From positions 6,043,501 to 6,107,500 of the forward strand of contig NZ_JADBEG010000001.1 in NCBI RefSeq assembly GCF_014873755.1: a stretch of DNA of 64,000 bases, read 5' to 3'. Positions 46,687 to 55,402 of this stretch are shown here, piece after piece. Below the pieces are notes generated by a model. The model did no database searches. It was not told the DNA's origin and saw only the letters and a list, made by a program, of their open reading frames with translations. The stretch comes from Amycolatopsis lexingtonensis (GTDB lineage Bacteria > Actinomycetota > Actinomycetes > Mycobacteriales > Pseudonocardiaceae). The first letter of the stretch is position 1; the number at the start of each line of letters is the position of its first letter. Made by a program: the position numbers and the translations under genes.

Positions 46687-46797
46687 GCTGCGGGGAAGGC
46701 TGTTCCACCCGGTTGGCGGAGCCGTCATGCTCGATGCATGGCTGCTACTCAGTGCACCGACCCACTGTCCCTCAGTAACCCCGGCACCTGCGAGGTG

Positions 46798-47685
46798 ATG
46801 AACCTCGAACAGTTGCGAAGGGCCGGGGTGTCCGATCGAAGAACCAGGCGGCTCTGCGGCCCCGGCGGGCCGTGGCGCCGCCTGCACCCCGGTGTCGTCC
46901 TGCTGCGCAACACGGCTCCGACGCGGCAGCAGCTGCTGCACGCCGCGCTGGTGCGGTACGGGCCGCAGGTGGTGATCACCGGCGCGGACGCGTTGCAGGC
47001 CCACGGCGTCAAGTGCCCACCGGCAGGCGAGATCCGGCTGCTGGTGCCCGACCACTGCCGGGTGGTGGCGTGCGAAGGCGTCCGCGCGGCCCGCACGGCC
47101 CGGCTGCCGGCCCCGGTCCACGTCGACGGCCTGCCGTTCGCCCCACCGGCCAGGGCCGCGCTCGACCTGGCGCGCGAGGAGCCCGAGCCGGCCCGGATCC
47201 GCCACCTGCTGACGCTGCCCCTCTACTGGGGCCTGTGCGACCGCCAGGAGCTGGTGCAGGAGCTCGACGCCGGCCCCCAGCGCGGCACCTCGGCGGTCCG
47301 GCGGGTGCTGCGCGACCTGGACGAGGGCCCGATCCAGGCCCACGGCCTGGCCACCCGCGTCCTGGAGACGGCCCGCCTCCCACCGCCGAACCGGGACGTC
47401 ACGATCTGCGACCGCCGCGGCCGCCGCATCGGCGAGGCCGACGCCTGGTGGGACGAGCTGGGCCTGGCCTGGCAATACCGCTGCGGCCCCGGCCCCTCCG
47501 GCGGCTTCAGCCACCTGGCCCTTGCGGCGACGGGCATCGTCCTGGTCCGCTGCACGGTCCGCCAGCTGCGGAAGGTTCCCCAAGAGGTGGCGCAGGAGCT
47601 GGCCCGTGCGTACAGCGAAGCGTCTCGCACACCTCGCCCGAGGGTCCGCGCCATCCCGATGGCCTCCTCGGGAGACGCGGCCTGA
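46798..47685 (+). CDS. AbiEi-antitoxin-like/DUF559-like protein
   Basis: The 295-residue protein starts with the short winged helix typical of AbiEi-type proteins (MNLEQLRRAGVSDRRTRRLC, then WRRLHPGVVLLR). It ends in a small domain resembling the PD-(D/E)xK fold of DUF559 proteins (RRGRRIGEADAWWDELGLAW). The core acidic residues look only partly conserved. Such proteins are common in actinobacteria without a toxin partner, and none is seen here. An upstream in-frame ATG at 46738 would add 20 residues of poor codon usage, so the later start is preferred, with uncertainty. Confidence 0.75.
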   Translation: MNLEQLRRAGVSDRRTRRLCGPGGPWRRLHPGVVLLRNTAPTRQQLLHAALVRYGPQVVITGADALQAHGVKCPPAGEIRLLVPDHCRVVACEGVRAARTARLPAPVHVDGLPFAPPARAALDLAREEPEPARIRHLLTLPLYWGLCDRQELVQELDAGPQRGTSAVRRVLRDLDEGPIQAHGLATRVLETARLPPPNRDVTICDRRGRRIGEADAWWDELGLAWQYRCGPGPSGGFSHLALAATGIVLVRCTVRQLRKVPQEVAQELARAYSEASRTPRPRVRAIPMASSGDAA

Positions 47686-47722
47686 TCCCCGGCCCCACCG
47701 ACTCAGCAGGAGGATGGATCGA

Positions 47723-47908
47723 TCACCAATACTCGTCGGGCAGCTTGCCCTCGATGTCGCGCACGTGCTGCCGCGCGCAGTCCGGGCACAGCCACCGCAG
47801 CGCGCCCCGCTCGCGCGTGGACACCCAAGCGAGCGCCGTAGCCGGATCGTCGTCGTCCGAGCGCCGGCGACCGCAGCGGGTGCACGCCGACGGCTCCGGG
47901 GCGCTCAC
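47723..47908 (-). CDS. Small zinc-ribbon protein
   Basis: The 61-residue protein has two CxxC pairs (CTRCGRRR and CPDCARQH), so it should bind one zinc ion. GTG 47908 overlaps the methyltransferase stop by four bases (GTGA). The function is unknown. Its place suggests a link with the methyltransferase. Confidence 0.75.
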   Translation of the reverse strand: MSAPEPSACTRCGRRRSDDDDPATALAWVSTRERGALRWLCPDCARQHVRDIEGKLPDEYW

Positions 47909-48777
47909 CGCAACCGTCCACAGTGGATTGCCTTGGCGCCGAACAGGAAAAGGTCGTCGCGGTGGCCGAGGAAGTCCGGGCTCCCCGGGTCGGTCAGCGC
48001 GGTGATCGCCTCGCGATCGTCGGCGGCGAGCCACTCCCCGACCGACTCGGCGAGCCACCCGACGCGGTGCAGCACGTACTCGCGCAGCCGGTCCGAACCC
48101 GGCGCCGGGTGGTCGATGAGCGCGCCGAACGACTCGACGTCCTCGAGCCCGGCTTCGCGAAGCGCGCGGGGCCAGCCGTAGGGCATGGGGACGCTGCCGT
48201 CGGTCTCGGCCCGCATCCGGGCGAACCACTCGCCCCGCGCGGCGAGCAGCCGTTGCTCCAGCCCGGGCCGGCCGACGCCGAGTTCCCAGGGCAGGCACCG
48301 CAGGTCGAGCCCGCCCTCGGCGATGGCGAGCACCCCGCCCGGCCGGAGCAAGCCGGCGAGCGTGCGCAGCGCTGCCTGCTGGTCACCGACGTGGTGCACG
48401 ACGCCGGCGGCCCACACGAGGTCGGCGGCGGGCACCTGCGCGGCCAGCTCCGGGTCGGCGAGGTCCGCCGACCGGCCGACGACCTCGACGGCGTCGCCGG
48501 CCGCCTCGCTGACAGCGCGCTGCGCCTCGGCGAGCAGTTCCGGGGTGGTGTCGACGAGCACGACGGTGCCCCCGCCCGCGCGGGCGAGTTCGCGCGCGAA
48601 GAGCACGCTCATCCCGCCGGCCCCGGACCCGACGTCGACGACGGTCGGCCGTTGCGCCGCCATGGCGAGCAGCCGCCGGGCGACGGGCGTGAGCGCTTCC
48701 GCGTCGAGCGCGTCGGCCATGCGCAGCTGGGCCAGGCGATCGGCCCAGTCGATGTCGTGGTGGGTGTGTCCGGGCAT
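47905..48777 (-). CDS. Class I SAM-dependent methyltransferase
   Basis: The 290-residue protein has the SAM-binding glycine motif VVDVGSGAGGMSVLFARE (near residue 46) and the acidic loop VVLVDTTPEL. A post-motif, WAAGVVHHVGDQQAALR, matches small-molecule methyltransferases. The C-terminal region is of unknown fold. The ATG at 48777 is favoured over a GTG five codons upstream. The substrate is unknown. Confidence 0.87.
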   Translation of the reverse strand: MPGHTHHDIDWADRLAQLRMADALDAEALTPVARRLLAMAAQRPTVVDVGSGAGGMSVLFARELARAGGGTVVLVDTTPELLAEAQRAVSEAAGDAVEVVGRSADLADPELAAQVPAADLVWAAGVVHHVGDQQAALRTLAGLLRPGGVLAIAEGGLDLRCLPWELGVGRPGLEQRLLAARGEWFARMRAETDGSVPMPYGWPRALREAGLEDVESFGALIDHPAPGSDRLREYVLHRVGWLAESVGEWLAADDREAITALTDPGSPDFLGHRDDLFLFGAKAIHCGRLR

Positions 48778-48832
48778 CAGCCCATTGAACACCAGCGTTC
48801 GCGCCGCGGAGACGAACGGAGCGAAGCGCGAA

Positions 48833-48862
48833 GGCCCCCGCCACCCGAAGGTGGCAGGGGCC
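48833..48862 (-). terminator. Hairpin after the whiB7 operon
   Basis: Arms of 13 bp with one mismatch (48833-48845 and 48850-48862) surround a CGAA loop. The hairpin lies 6 bp after the stop of the small gene that follows whiB7. There is no T-run, so it would be of the U-tract-less type. Confidence 0.65.
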
Positions 48863-48868
48863 CTGCGC

Positions 48869-49123
48869 TCAGCTTTGGTGCTGGTACTGCTCCGCGCGTC
48901 GAGCCGCCCATCGGGCTACCCGGCTCCAACGGCGGACCGCACGTGCGCTACCTCGAGCCCGCTGGGCGCGGACCCCCTCTTCCAGATCCCGTATTCGGGC
49001 CCGGGACAGTTCTTCGTAAAGCAACATCTCGCTGATCTCCTCGATCTCGGTCTTCGTCAACTGCAGCGGTTCGCTGCGGGTGTGTGCCTCGTAGTCCCTG
49101 GTCGTGACCGGTTCGACGCTCAT
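48869..49123 (-). CDS. Small helical protein coupled to whiB7
   Basis: The 84-residue protein has an N-terminal polar part, a middle helix (TKTEIEEISEMLLYEELSRA) and a very basic C-terminal half (RAQRARGSARAVRRWSRVAR). Its ATG overlaps the whiB7 stop by four bases (ATGA), so the two are made together. It could bind nucleic acid or the ribosome through its basic tail. I do not recognise the family, and coupling to WhiB7 is the main clue. Confidence 0.75.
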   Translation of the reverse strand: MSVEPVTTRDYEAHTRSEPLQLTKTEIEEISEMLLYEELSRARIRDLEEGVRAQRARGSARAVRRWSRVARWAARRAEQYQHQS

Positions 49124-49473
49124 GCGGCGGCGCTCCGGTGATCGCCGGCCTTGGCGGCGGCGGGCTCGACGACGGCGTTCTTGCGCGGACGGCCACGGGG
49201 CCGCTTGCGCGCGATGACGACGCCACGCTCGAAGATCTCGCCACCCCAGACGCCCCACGGCTCGCGACGGGCCAGCGCACCGGCCAGGCAGGCCTCGCGC
49301 ACCGGGCAGTCGGCGCACTGGGCCTTCGCGCGCTCGAGCTCGGCCGGGGACTCCGCGAACCAGAGGTCCGCGTCGCCCGAACGGCAGGGCAGCGCCACGT
49401 CGGGGACGGCGATCGGGTCGAGCAGGTCGGCGAATATTGCCTCACCGGAGGTGTAGGCGACGGCCGATGACAT
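49120..49473 (-). CDS. whiB7: Transcriptional regulator WhiB7
   Basis: The 117-residue iron-sulfur protein has four cluster cysteines (C30, C53, C56, C62), the WhiB turn EPWGVWGGE (71-79) and the AT-hook RGRPRK (93-98) that marks WhiB7. It acts with the principal sigma factor to switch on intrinsic resistance to ribosome-targeting drugs. It sits beside uvrD2 as in Mycobacterium. The ATG at 49473 follows AAGGAGG. The leader contains a small ORF and an intrinsic terminator, so expression is probably controlled by attenuation. Confidence 0.96.
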   Translation of the reverse strand: MSSAVAYTSGEAIFADLLDPIAVPDVALPCRSGDADLWFAESPAELERAKAQCADCPVREACLAGALARREPWGVWGGEIFERGVVIARKRPRGRPRKNAVVEPAAAKAGDHRSAAA

Positions 49474-49553
49474 GGTGGTTCCTCCTTGTGTCGTACGGGT
49501 TTTCGGGTGGGTGCTGGAGCTGGGCAACGCTGTTCCTCTTGGGTTGTGCAGCC

Positions 49554-49603
49554 AAAAACACGAAGGCCGCGGATCCGGGTTTTCCGGTTCCGCGGCCTTC
49601 GTG
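49554..49603 (-). terminator. Attenuator (intrinsic terminator) in the whiB7 leader
   Basis: CACGAAGGCCGCGGA at 49559-49573 pairs perfectly over 15 bp with 49589-49603, and the loop can pair further (CCGG with CCGG). On the minus strand the stem is followed at once by TTTTT (49558-49554). It lies 80 nt before the whiB7 start, so most transcripts should stop here unless the hairpin is prevented. Confidence 0.92.
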
Positions 49604-49623
49604 AGCCTCGTGTCCTGACTAGG

Positions 49624-49881
49624 TCAGGAACTTCGCTCCCGTATCGACAACGGAACACGGAACTGCTTGATGGTCGGCAGATCGGCCTGCGGGTACGCGG
49701 CGAGAACGCCCTGCGTCCCGAAGACGACGACACCGGTGGCCCAACGCCGCTCGACACGGCGCATGCCACGGACCTCGTGCGCGCTCACGGACACACCGGT
49801 GCCCGGGCGCTGAGCGGCCGCAACTTCCGCGGCGCAGGACAGACGGGTGCCCGGGTTCGTGAGCGTCAGGTTGATGGTCAT
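49624..49881 (-). CDS. Upstream ORF of whiB7 (putative 85-residue leader protein)
   Basis: The ORF has a near-perfect ribosome-binding site (AGAAGGAGG) before ATG 49881 and good codon usage. It starts MTINLTLTNPGTRLSCAAEV and ends SIRERSS, 20 nt before the attenuator stem. A small hairpin (TCCTGAC-CTA-GTCAGGA, 49613-49629) overlaps its stop codon. Leader ORFs upstream of whiB7/wblC are known to sense slowed translation, and this one occupies that place. At 85 residues it is longer than the mycobacterial leader and may also be a functional protein. Confidence 0.75.
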   Translation of the reverse strand: MTINLTLTNPGTRLSCAAEVAAAQRPGTGVSVSAHEVRGMRRVERRWATGVVVFGTQGVLAAYPQADLPTIKQFRVPLSIRERSS

Positions 49882-50308
49882 TTCACCGGCACCTCCTTCT
49901 GTACTCTGCACACGCGGCCGCCGAGCGGCGCTGTCAACGTGGATCCCCAGCCGAGCCCTTCGGGCTCGGTACTGGCAGGTTATTGCTCCCCACCACACCG
50001 AGGCAACTCAATTAACGGGAAAATCCTCGAAGTTACGAAGATCGCCCCTGAGCAGCGGGTTCGCCGCGTCGATCATGGCTCGGACGCGGTCAACACCGCA
50101 TCAGCGCGGGCCCGCCGCACCAGCCACGCGGGTCAGCCGCGCGCGACGCGGGAACCCCGCCGGCCGGGCCGTGAGGACGGCCGCACGAACCGAACGATCC
50201 GCGCACGCCCGCCGCGCGATCCATCCCGAGCAGCGCGCCCGCCCTGCGATTCCACGGAGTCACCTGAACGGCGCGCGAGCCACGCCGAGGCCGCAGAACA
50301 AGCCACCC
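49882..50308. other. Intergenic region with whiB7 promoter area
   Basis: This 427-bp stretch separates the whiB7 leader ORF from the end of uvrD2. On the minus strand it includes an AT-rich patch (GGATTTTCCCGTTAATTGAG, about 50007-50026), a plausible promoter or WhiB7-binding area. An 8-bp hairpin, CCGAGCCC-TTC-GGGCTCGG, lies at 49951-49969. The part from 50040 to 50300 is arginine/GC-rich and non-coding in every frame by codon usage. Confidence 0.6.
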
Positions 50309-52399
50309 TCAGGACTCCGCCGAAGCGCGGACCACCCCGAGGATCTCGGCGCCGAAGCGCTCGAGCTTCGTCGCGCCGATGCCGGAGATCGTCACCAGCG
50401 CCGCCTCGTCGAGCGGGCGCTGCTCGGCGATCGCCATCAGCGTCGCGTCCGTGAACACGACGAACGCCGGCACCTTCAGCTCCCGGGCCCGGTCGCCGCG
50501 CCAGGTCTTCAGGCGTTCCAGCAATCCCTCGTCCACTGTGGACGGGCAGCGGCCGCAGCGGCCCAGCTTGATCTCGAGGGTCTCCAGCAGGGGGCCGCCG
50601 CAGACGCGGCAGCGGGTCTTCGCCGGGGTCGCCGCCATCGGCTTCTGCTGCGCCCGTGCCACCCGGGCGGCCGGGTGGTCCTCCGGGATCAGGCCGTACA
50701 GGAACCGGCTGCGACGGCGGTTGCGGCGCCCTCCCGGCGTCCGGGCCAGCGCCCACGACAGCCACAGGTGCTCGCGGGCCCGCGTCACGCCGACGTAGAA
50801 CAGCCTGCGCTCCTCCTCGATCGAGGCTTCGTCGTCGCCCGCGTGGAGGATCGGCATCGTGCCCTCGGCGAGGCCGACGAGGAACACCGCGTCCCACTCC
50901 AGGCCCTTCGCCGCGTGCAACGACGCCAGCGTGACGCCTTCGACCGTCGGGGGGTGCTGGGCCGCCGCGCGCTGGTCGAGCTCGGCGCAGAACCGGGGCA
51001 GGTCGGCGTCCGCCACCGTCGACGCCAGCTCTTCGGCCAGCTCGACGATCGCCAGGAGCGCGTCCCACCGCTCCTTCGCCGCGCCGCCGGCGGGCGGGGA
51101 CTCGGTGAGGCCGACGCGGGCCAGCACCGACCGGACCGTCGTGACCAGATCCGAACTGACGTCGCCGCTTGCCGCGCGCAGGGCCGACATCGCCTGGCGG
51201 ACCTCGGTCCGGTTGAAGAACCGCTCGCCGCCGCGGACCAGGTACGGGATGCCCGCGTCGGCCAGCGCGGACTCGTACGCCTCGGACTGGGCGTTCACGC
51301 GGTACAGGATCGCGATCTCGCTCGCCGTGACGCCGCCGTCCAGCAGCTCGCGGATGCGCCGCGCGACGGCCTCGGCCTCGACCGCCTCGTCGTCGAACTC
51401 GGCGAAGCGCGGCTCCGGGCCCGACGGCCGCTGGCCGATCAGCTTCAGCCGCGAGCCCGCCGGGCGGCCGCGCGCCGCGCCGATCACGCGGTTCGCCAGC
51501 GAGACGACCTCGGGCGTCGACCGGTAGTCGCGCTCGAGCCGGACGACGGTGGCTTCCGGGTAGCGCCGCGTGAACTCCAGCAGCGACCGCGGCGACGCGC
51601 CGCCGAAGGAATAGATGGTCTGGTTCGCGTCGCCGACGACGGTCAGGTCGTCGCGCCCGCCGAGCCACGCGTCGAGCAGGCGCTGCTGCAGCGGCGTCAC
51701 GTCCTGGTACTCGTCGACGACGAAGCAGCGGTAGCGGTCGCGGAACTCCTCGGCGACGACGCCGTGTTCCTCCAGCACCGCCGTCGTGTGCAGCAGGAGG
51801 TCGTCGAAGTCGAGCACCTGCGCCGCGTTCTTCAGCTCCTCGTACGTCCGGTAGACCTCGGCGATCTGCGCGGCCGGCGCCGGGATGTCCCGCTGGGCGC
51901 GCGCGGTGACGGCCGGGTAGTCGTCCGGGCTGACCAGCGACGCCTTCGCCCACTCGATCTCGCTCGCCAGGTCGCGCAGGACCTCGACCTCGGTGCCGAG
52001 TTTCGCCCGGTTCGCGGCCTGGCCGACGAACCGCAGCTTGTTCTCCATCAGGTCCCACGGCCGGTCGCCGACCACGCGCGGCCAGAAGTAACGGAGCTGG
52101 CGGCGGGCGGCGGCGTGGAACGTCAGCGCCTGCGCCGCGTCGACGCCGAGGCCGCGCAGCCGGGTCCGCATCTCGCCCGCGGCCCGCGTCGTGAACGTGA
52201 CGGCGAGCACCTGACCTGCGGAAACGTGCCCGGACCTGACCAGGTGGGCGATCCGGTGGGTGATCGTGCGGGTCTTGCCCGTACCGGCTCCGGCCAGCAC
52301 GCAGACCGGCCCGCGCGGGGCACTGGCGGCGGCTCGCTGCTCGGGGTCGAGACCGTCGAGCAGGCGGGAGTGGCCCTTCGGGGAAAGTACGCCAGTCAC
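50309..52399 (-). CDS. uvrD2: ATP-dependent DNA helicase UvrD2
   Basis: The 696-residue superfamily 1 helicase has Walker [10 protein letters not shown], motif [14 protein letters not shown], motif [14 protein letters not shown], motif [12 protein letters not shown] and motif [16 protein letters not shown] four-cysteine patch (CRVCGGP and CGRCPST) and a C-terminal HRDC domain ([20 protein letters not shown]) follow. The HRDC domain distinguishes UvrD2 from UvrD1. It repairs and unwinds DNA, and is essential in mycobacteria. GTG 52399 has GAGG nine bases upstream. ATG 52408 is an alternative start. Confidence 0.95.
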   Translation of the reverse strand: MTGVLSPKGHSRLLDGLDPEQRAAASAPRGPVCVLAGAGTGKTRTITHRIAHLVRSGHVSAGQVLAVTFTTRAAGEMRTRLRGLGVDAAQALTFHAAARRQLRYFWPRVVGDRPWDLMENKLRFVGQAANRAKLGTEVEVLRDLASEIEWAKASLVSPDDYPAVTARAQRDIPAPAAQIAEVYRTYEELKNAAQVLDFDDLLLHTTAVLEEHGVVAEEFRDRYRCFVVDEYQDVTPLQQRLLDAWLGGRDDLTVVGDANQTIYSFGGASPRSLLEFTRRYPEATVVRLERDYRSTPEVVSLANRVIGAARGRPAGSRLKLIGQRPSGPEPRFAEFDDEAVEAEAVARRIRELLDGGVTASEIAILYRVNAQSEAYESALADAGIPYLVRGGERFFNRTEVRQAMSALRAASGDVSSDLVTTVRSVLARVGLTESPPAGGAAKERWDALLAIVELAEELASTVADADLPRFCAELDQRAAAQHPPTVEGVTLASLHAAKGLEWDAVFLVGLAEGTMPILHAGDDEASIEEERRLFYVGVTRAREHLWLSWALARTPGGRRNRRRSRFLYGLIPEDHPAARVARAQQKPMAATPAKTRCRVCGGPLLETLEIKLGRCGRCPSTVDEGLLERLKTWRGDRARELKVPAFVVFTDATLMAIAEQRPLDEAALVTISGIGATKLERFGAEILGVVRASAES

Positions 52400-52464
52400 G
52401 CCCCGCATCCTCGCAGAGGGGGACGGGGAATCGGGGCAGGGGCACGCGGCCGTATCCTGGTCAT

Positions 52465-53193
52465 ATGGCGGGACAGCAGGACAAGGAAGCGGCCAAGCAG
52501 GCCAAGAAGGAGAAGCGCGCGGCGAGCAAGGCACGCCGTGGCCAGCTCTTCGAGGCCTTCAAGATGCAGCGCAAGGAAGACCCTTGGCTCATCCCGTGGA
52601 TGGCGGGCTCGATCATCGTCGTCGCGGGCGTCTTGTTCGGGATCGGGTTCTTCTTCAACTCGCAGTGGGTGCTGCTGCCGCTGGGCATCGTGCTCGGCGC
52701 CCTGCTCGCCATGGTCATCTTCGGCCGGCGCGTCCAGAAGACCGTCTACTCGAAGGCCGACGGCCAGCCCGGCGCCGCGGCGTGGGCGCTGGAGAACCTC
52801 CGCGGCAAGTGGAAGGTGACACCGACCGTCGCGGCGACGACCCAGCTCGACGCGGTGCACCGCGTGCTGGGCGGCCCGGGCGTGGTGCTGGTCGCCGAGG
52901 GCGCGCCGCACCGCGTGAAGACGCTCCTCGCCCAGGAGAAGAAGCGCGTCTCCCGCCTGGTCGGCGAAACGCCGATCTACGACGTGATCATCGGGCACGA
53001 GGAGAAGCAGGTCCCGCTGAAGAAGCTCCAGGGCTACCTGATGAAGCTGCCGCGCAACCTCAAGCCGGCCCAGGTCGACGCCCTCGAGGCGAAGCTCGCC
53101 GCCCTCGGCAACCGCGGCGCGGCGATGCCGAAGGGCCCGATGCCGGCCGGCGCGAAGATGCGCAACGTCCAGCGGACGATCCGCCGCCGCTGA
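52465..53193 (+). CDS. DUF4191 membrane protein (Rv2219-like)
   Basis: The 242-residue protein has a Lys/Ala-rich cytoplasmic start, two membrane helices (about residues 46-66 and 70-90) and a soluble domain (from 100) with [20 protein letters not shown]. It ends in a basic tail. The family is conserved in actinobacteria next to glnA1. No function is known. It ends at a strong bidirectional terminator. Confidence 0.93.
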   Translation: MAGQQDKEAAKQAKKEKRAASKARRGQLFEAFKMQRKEDPWLIPWMAGSIIVVAGVLFGIGFFFNSQWVLLPLGIVLGALLAMVIFGRRVQKTVYSKADGQPGAAAWALENLRGKWKVTPTVAATTQLDAVHRVLGGPGVVLVAEGAPHRVKTLLAQEKKRVSRLVGETPIYDVIIGHEEKQVPLKKLQGYLMKLPRNLKPAQVDALEAKLAALGNRGAAMPKGPMPAGAKMRNVQRTIRRR

Positions 53194-53205
53194 CCCCCGC
53201 GTACG

Positions 53206-53242
53206 AAAAAGGCCCCCGTCCGAGCCGGACGGGGGCCTTTTT
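53206..53242. terminator. Strong bidirectional terminator
   Basis: Perfect 17-bp arms (53206-53222 and 53226-53242) start with AAAAAGG and end with CCTTTTT around an AGC loop. It serves the convergent DUF4191 and RDD genes. Confidence 0.95.
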
Positions 53243-53249
53243 CACGAGC

Positions 53250-53735
53250 TCAGCGCAGCCGGACGACGACGGTGCCGGTCAGCCGGTCCAGCCAGCTGCG
53301 GCCGTCGGCGTTGCGGACCGCCGCCGGGATGATGAAGAACGTCAGCACCGCCCGCACCAGCGCGCGCGGCGGGCCGACCAGCGCGGCGCCGTCGAGCCGG
53401 GCGACGCGGATGCCGACGACGCCCATGCCGGGGGTGAAGCCGAAGAAGCCGGCCGACACGACGGAGATGATCGCCCACACCCCGCCGGACCAGAGGTTGA
53501 ACACCTGCATCGCGGCCGGGTCCTGCAGGCTCGGGTGCAGGAAGATGGCCGTGACCAGGGCCGCGACGACGAGGTCGACGATCAGCCCGAGCAGCCGCGC
53601 GCCCCCGGTCGCCGCCGAGCCGACGCCCGACTCGGGCAAACCGAACTTCTCACCCGGCCACCGCGAGCCGTCTCGTGCCTCGGCCTGCCCGCCCTCGCCG
53701 GTGCCGGGCAGCCATTCACCGGTCCATCTCGCCAC
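53250..53735 (-). CDS. RDD-family membrane protein
   Basis: The 161-residue protein has a polar start with tryptophans (ARWTGEWLPG), then the RDD domain with three membrane helices. The arginine and aspartate signatures are in GGARLLGLIVDLVVA and the third helix region (RALVRAVLTFF). The start is GTG 53735. RDD proteins are thought to be small transporters or partners. The gene lies between DUF4191 and glnA as in mycobacteria. Confidence 0.88.
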   Translation of the reverse strand: MARWTGEWLPGTGEGGQAEARDGSRWPGEKFGLPESGVGSAATGGARLLGLIVDLVVAALVTAIFLHPSLQDPAAMQVFNLWSGGVWAIISVVSAGFFGFTPGMGVVGIRVARLDGAALVGPPRALVRAVLTFFIIPAAVRNADGRSWLDRLTGTVVVRLR

Positions 53736-53802
53736 CCGTCTAGGGTATGCCGGTGGCGCGGAACACATCCGACCTGGTCGGATACCCGATATCGACCACC
53801 CG

Positions 53803-53840
53803 TTAACACCGGCGAAACATACGGGTGACGGTCGGGCAAC
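53803..53840 (+). promoter_or_regulatory. Two GlnR boxes upstream of glnA
   Basis: TTAAC-N6-GAAAC lies at 53803-53818 and GTGAC-N6-GCAAC at 53825-53840, 22 bp apart. Each matches the actinobacterial GlnR consensus gTnAC-N6-GaAAC with one deviation. They lie 69-106 bp upstream of the glnA start, as in Streptomyces, where GlnR binds such paired sites to activate glnA under nitrogen limitation. Confidence 0.75.
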
Positions 53841-53908
53841 ACCGCACTTTTAGCGTGAGCCGAAGAGAGCACTGCCGTACGAGCTCGAACGAGAAGGAGT
53901 CACCGAGG

Positions 53909-55333
53909 GTGCCCACTACTCCAGACGACATCCAGCGCCTCATCGCCGATGAGGACGTCGAGGTCATCGACGTCCAGTTCTGCGACCTGCCCGGCGTGAT
54001 GCAGCACTTCACGGTCCCCGCGAAGGCCTTCACCGAAGAGGCCTTCGAAGAGGGTCTCGCGTTCGACGGCTCCTCGGTGCGCGGCTTCCAGTCCATCCAC
54101 GAGTCCGACATGCTGCTCCTCCCGGACGCGGCGACGGCCCGGATCGACCCGTTCCGCAAGGCGAAGACGCTCGCGCTCAACTTCTTCGTGCACGACCCGT
54201 TCACGCGCGAGGCGTACAGCCGTGACCCGCGCAACATCGCGCGCAAGGCCGAGCAGTACATCTCCGAGTACGGCGTCGCCGACAACGTGTACTTCGGTCC
54301 CGAAGCCGAGTTCTACATCTTCGACTCGATCCGCTTCGACTCCGCCGAGCACGCCTCCTTCCACGAGATCGACTCGGTCGAGGGCTGGTGGAACACCGGC
54401 GCCGACGAGGTGGGCGGCAACCAGGGTTACAAGACGAAGTTCAAGGGCGGCTACTTCCCCGTCCCGCCGGTCGACCACTTCGCCGACCTGCGCGACGACA
54501 TCGTCCGCAACCTGACGAACATCGGTTTCGAGATCGAGCGCGCGCACCACGAGGTGGGCACCGCCGGCCAGACCGAGATCAACTACAAGTTCAACACGCT
54601 GCTGCACGCGGCCGACGACCTGCAGCTGTTCAAGTACGTCGTGAAGAACACGGTGTTCGCGGCGGGCAAGACGGCGACGTTCATGCCGAAGCCCCTCGCC
54701 GGCGACAACGGCTCGGGCATGCACTGCCACCAGTCGCTCTGGAAGGACGGCCAGCCGCTGTTCCACGACGAGTCGGGCTACGCCGGCCTGTCGGACACCG
54801 CGCGCCACTACATCGGCGGCCTGCTCAAGCACGCCCCGAGCCTGCTGGCCTTCACGAACCCGACGGTGAACTCCTACCACCGCCTGGTCCCGGGCTTCGA
54901 GGCCCCGGTTTCGCTGGTCTACTCGCAGCGCAACCGTTCGGCGTGTGTCCGCATCCCGATCACGGGCAACAACCCGAAGGCCAAGCGCGCCGAGTTCCGC
55001 TGCCCGGACTCCTCGGGCAACCCGTACCTGGCCTTCTCGGCGATGATGATGGCCGGCCTCGACGGCATCAAGAACAAGATCGAGCCGCCGGAGCCGATCG
55101 ACAAGGACCTCTACGAGCTCCCGCCCGAGGAGGCCAAGGACGTCAAGCTCGTCCCGGGCGACCTCGGCACGGTCCTCGACACGCTCGAGGCGGACCACGA
55201 CTACCTGCTCGAGGGCGGCGTGTTCACACCGGACGTGATCGAGACGTGGATCTCGTACAAGCGCGAGAACGAGATCGACCCGCTGCGCCTGCGCCCGCAC
55301 CCGTACGAGTTCAGCCTGTACTACGACGTGTGA
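53909..55333 (+). CDS. glnA: Glutamine synthetase, type I
   Basis: The 474-residue enzyme makes glutamine from glutamate, ammonia and ATP as a dodecamer. Signatures include [10 protein letters not shown] near residue 50, the ATP loop [18 protein letters not shown] and NRSACVRIP. The adenylylation tyrosine lies in [12 protein letters not shown] near residue 401, so GlnE can switch it off. GTG 53909 follows GGAG with a slightly long spacer. GlnR boxes precede it, and glnE lies close by. Confidence 0.97.
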   Translation: MPTTPDDIQRLIADEDVEVIDVQFCDLPGVMQHFTVPAKAFTEEAFEEGLAFDGSSVRGFQSIHESDMLLLPDAATARIDPFRKAKTLALNFFVHDPFTREAYSRDPRNIARKAEQYISEYGVADNVYFGPEAEFYIFDSIRFDSAEHASFHEIDSVEGWWNTGADEVGGNQGYKTKFKGGYFPVPPVDHFADLRDDIVRNLTNIGFEIERAHHEVGTAGQTEINYKFNTLLHAADDLQLFKYVVKNTVFAAGKTATFMPKPLAGDNGSGMHCHQSLWKDGQPLFHDESGYAGLSDTARHYIGGLLKHAPSLLAFTNPTVNSYHRLVPGFEAPVSLVYSQRNRSACVRIPITGNNPKAKRAEFRCPDSSGNPYLAFSAMMMAGLDGIKNKIEPPEPIDKDLYELPPEEAKDVKLVPGDLGTVLDTLEADHDYLLEGGVFTPDVIETWISYKRENEIDPLRLRPHPYEFSLYYDV

Positions 55334-55354
55334 TCCGGTAACCCGGCCAAGGTC

Positions 55355-55394
55355 ACGCCGGCGGTGAGGAGCGAAGAGCCCTCGCCGCCGGCGT
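55355..55394 (+). terminator. glnA terminator
   Basis: ACGCCGGCGG at 55355-55364 pairs with 55385-55394, extended inside by a GAGG/CCTC-like stem. It is followed by TTTCTC on the plus strand. It lies between convergent glnA and GNAT genes. Confidence 0.75.
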
Positions 55395-55402
55395 TTCTCG
55401 TT

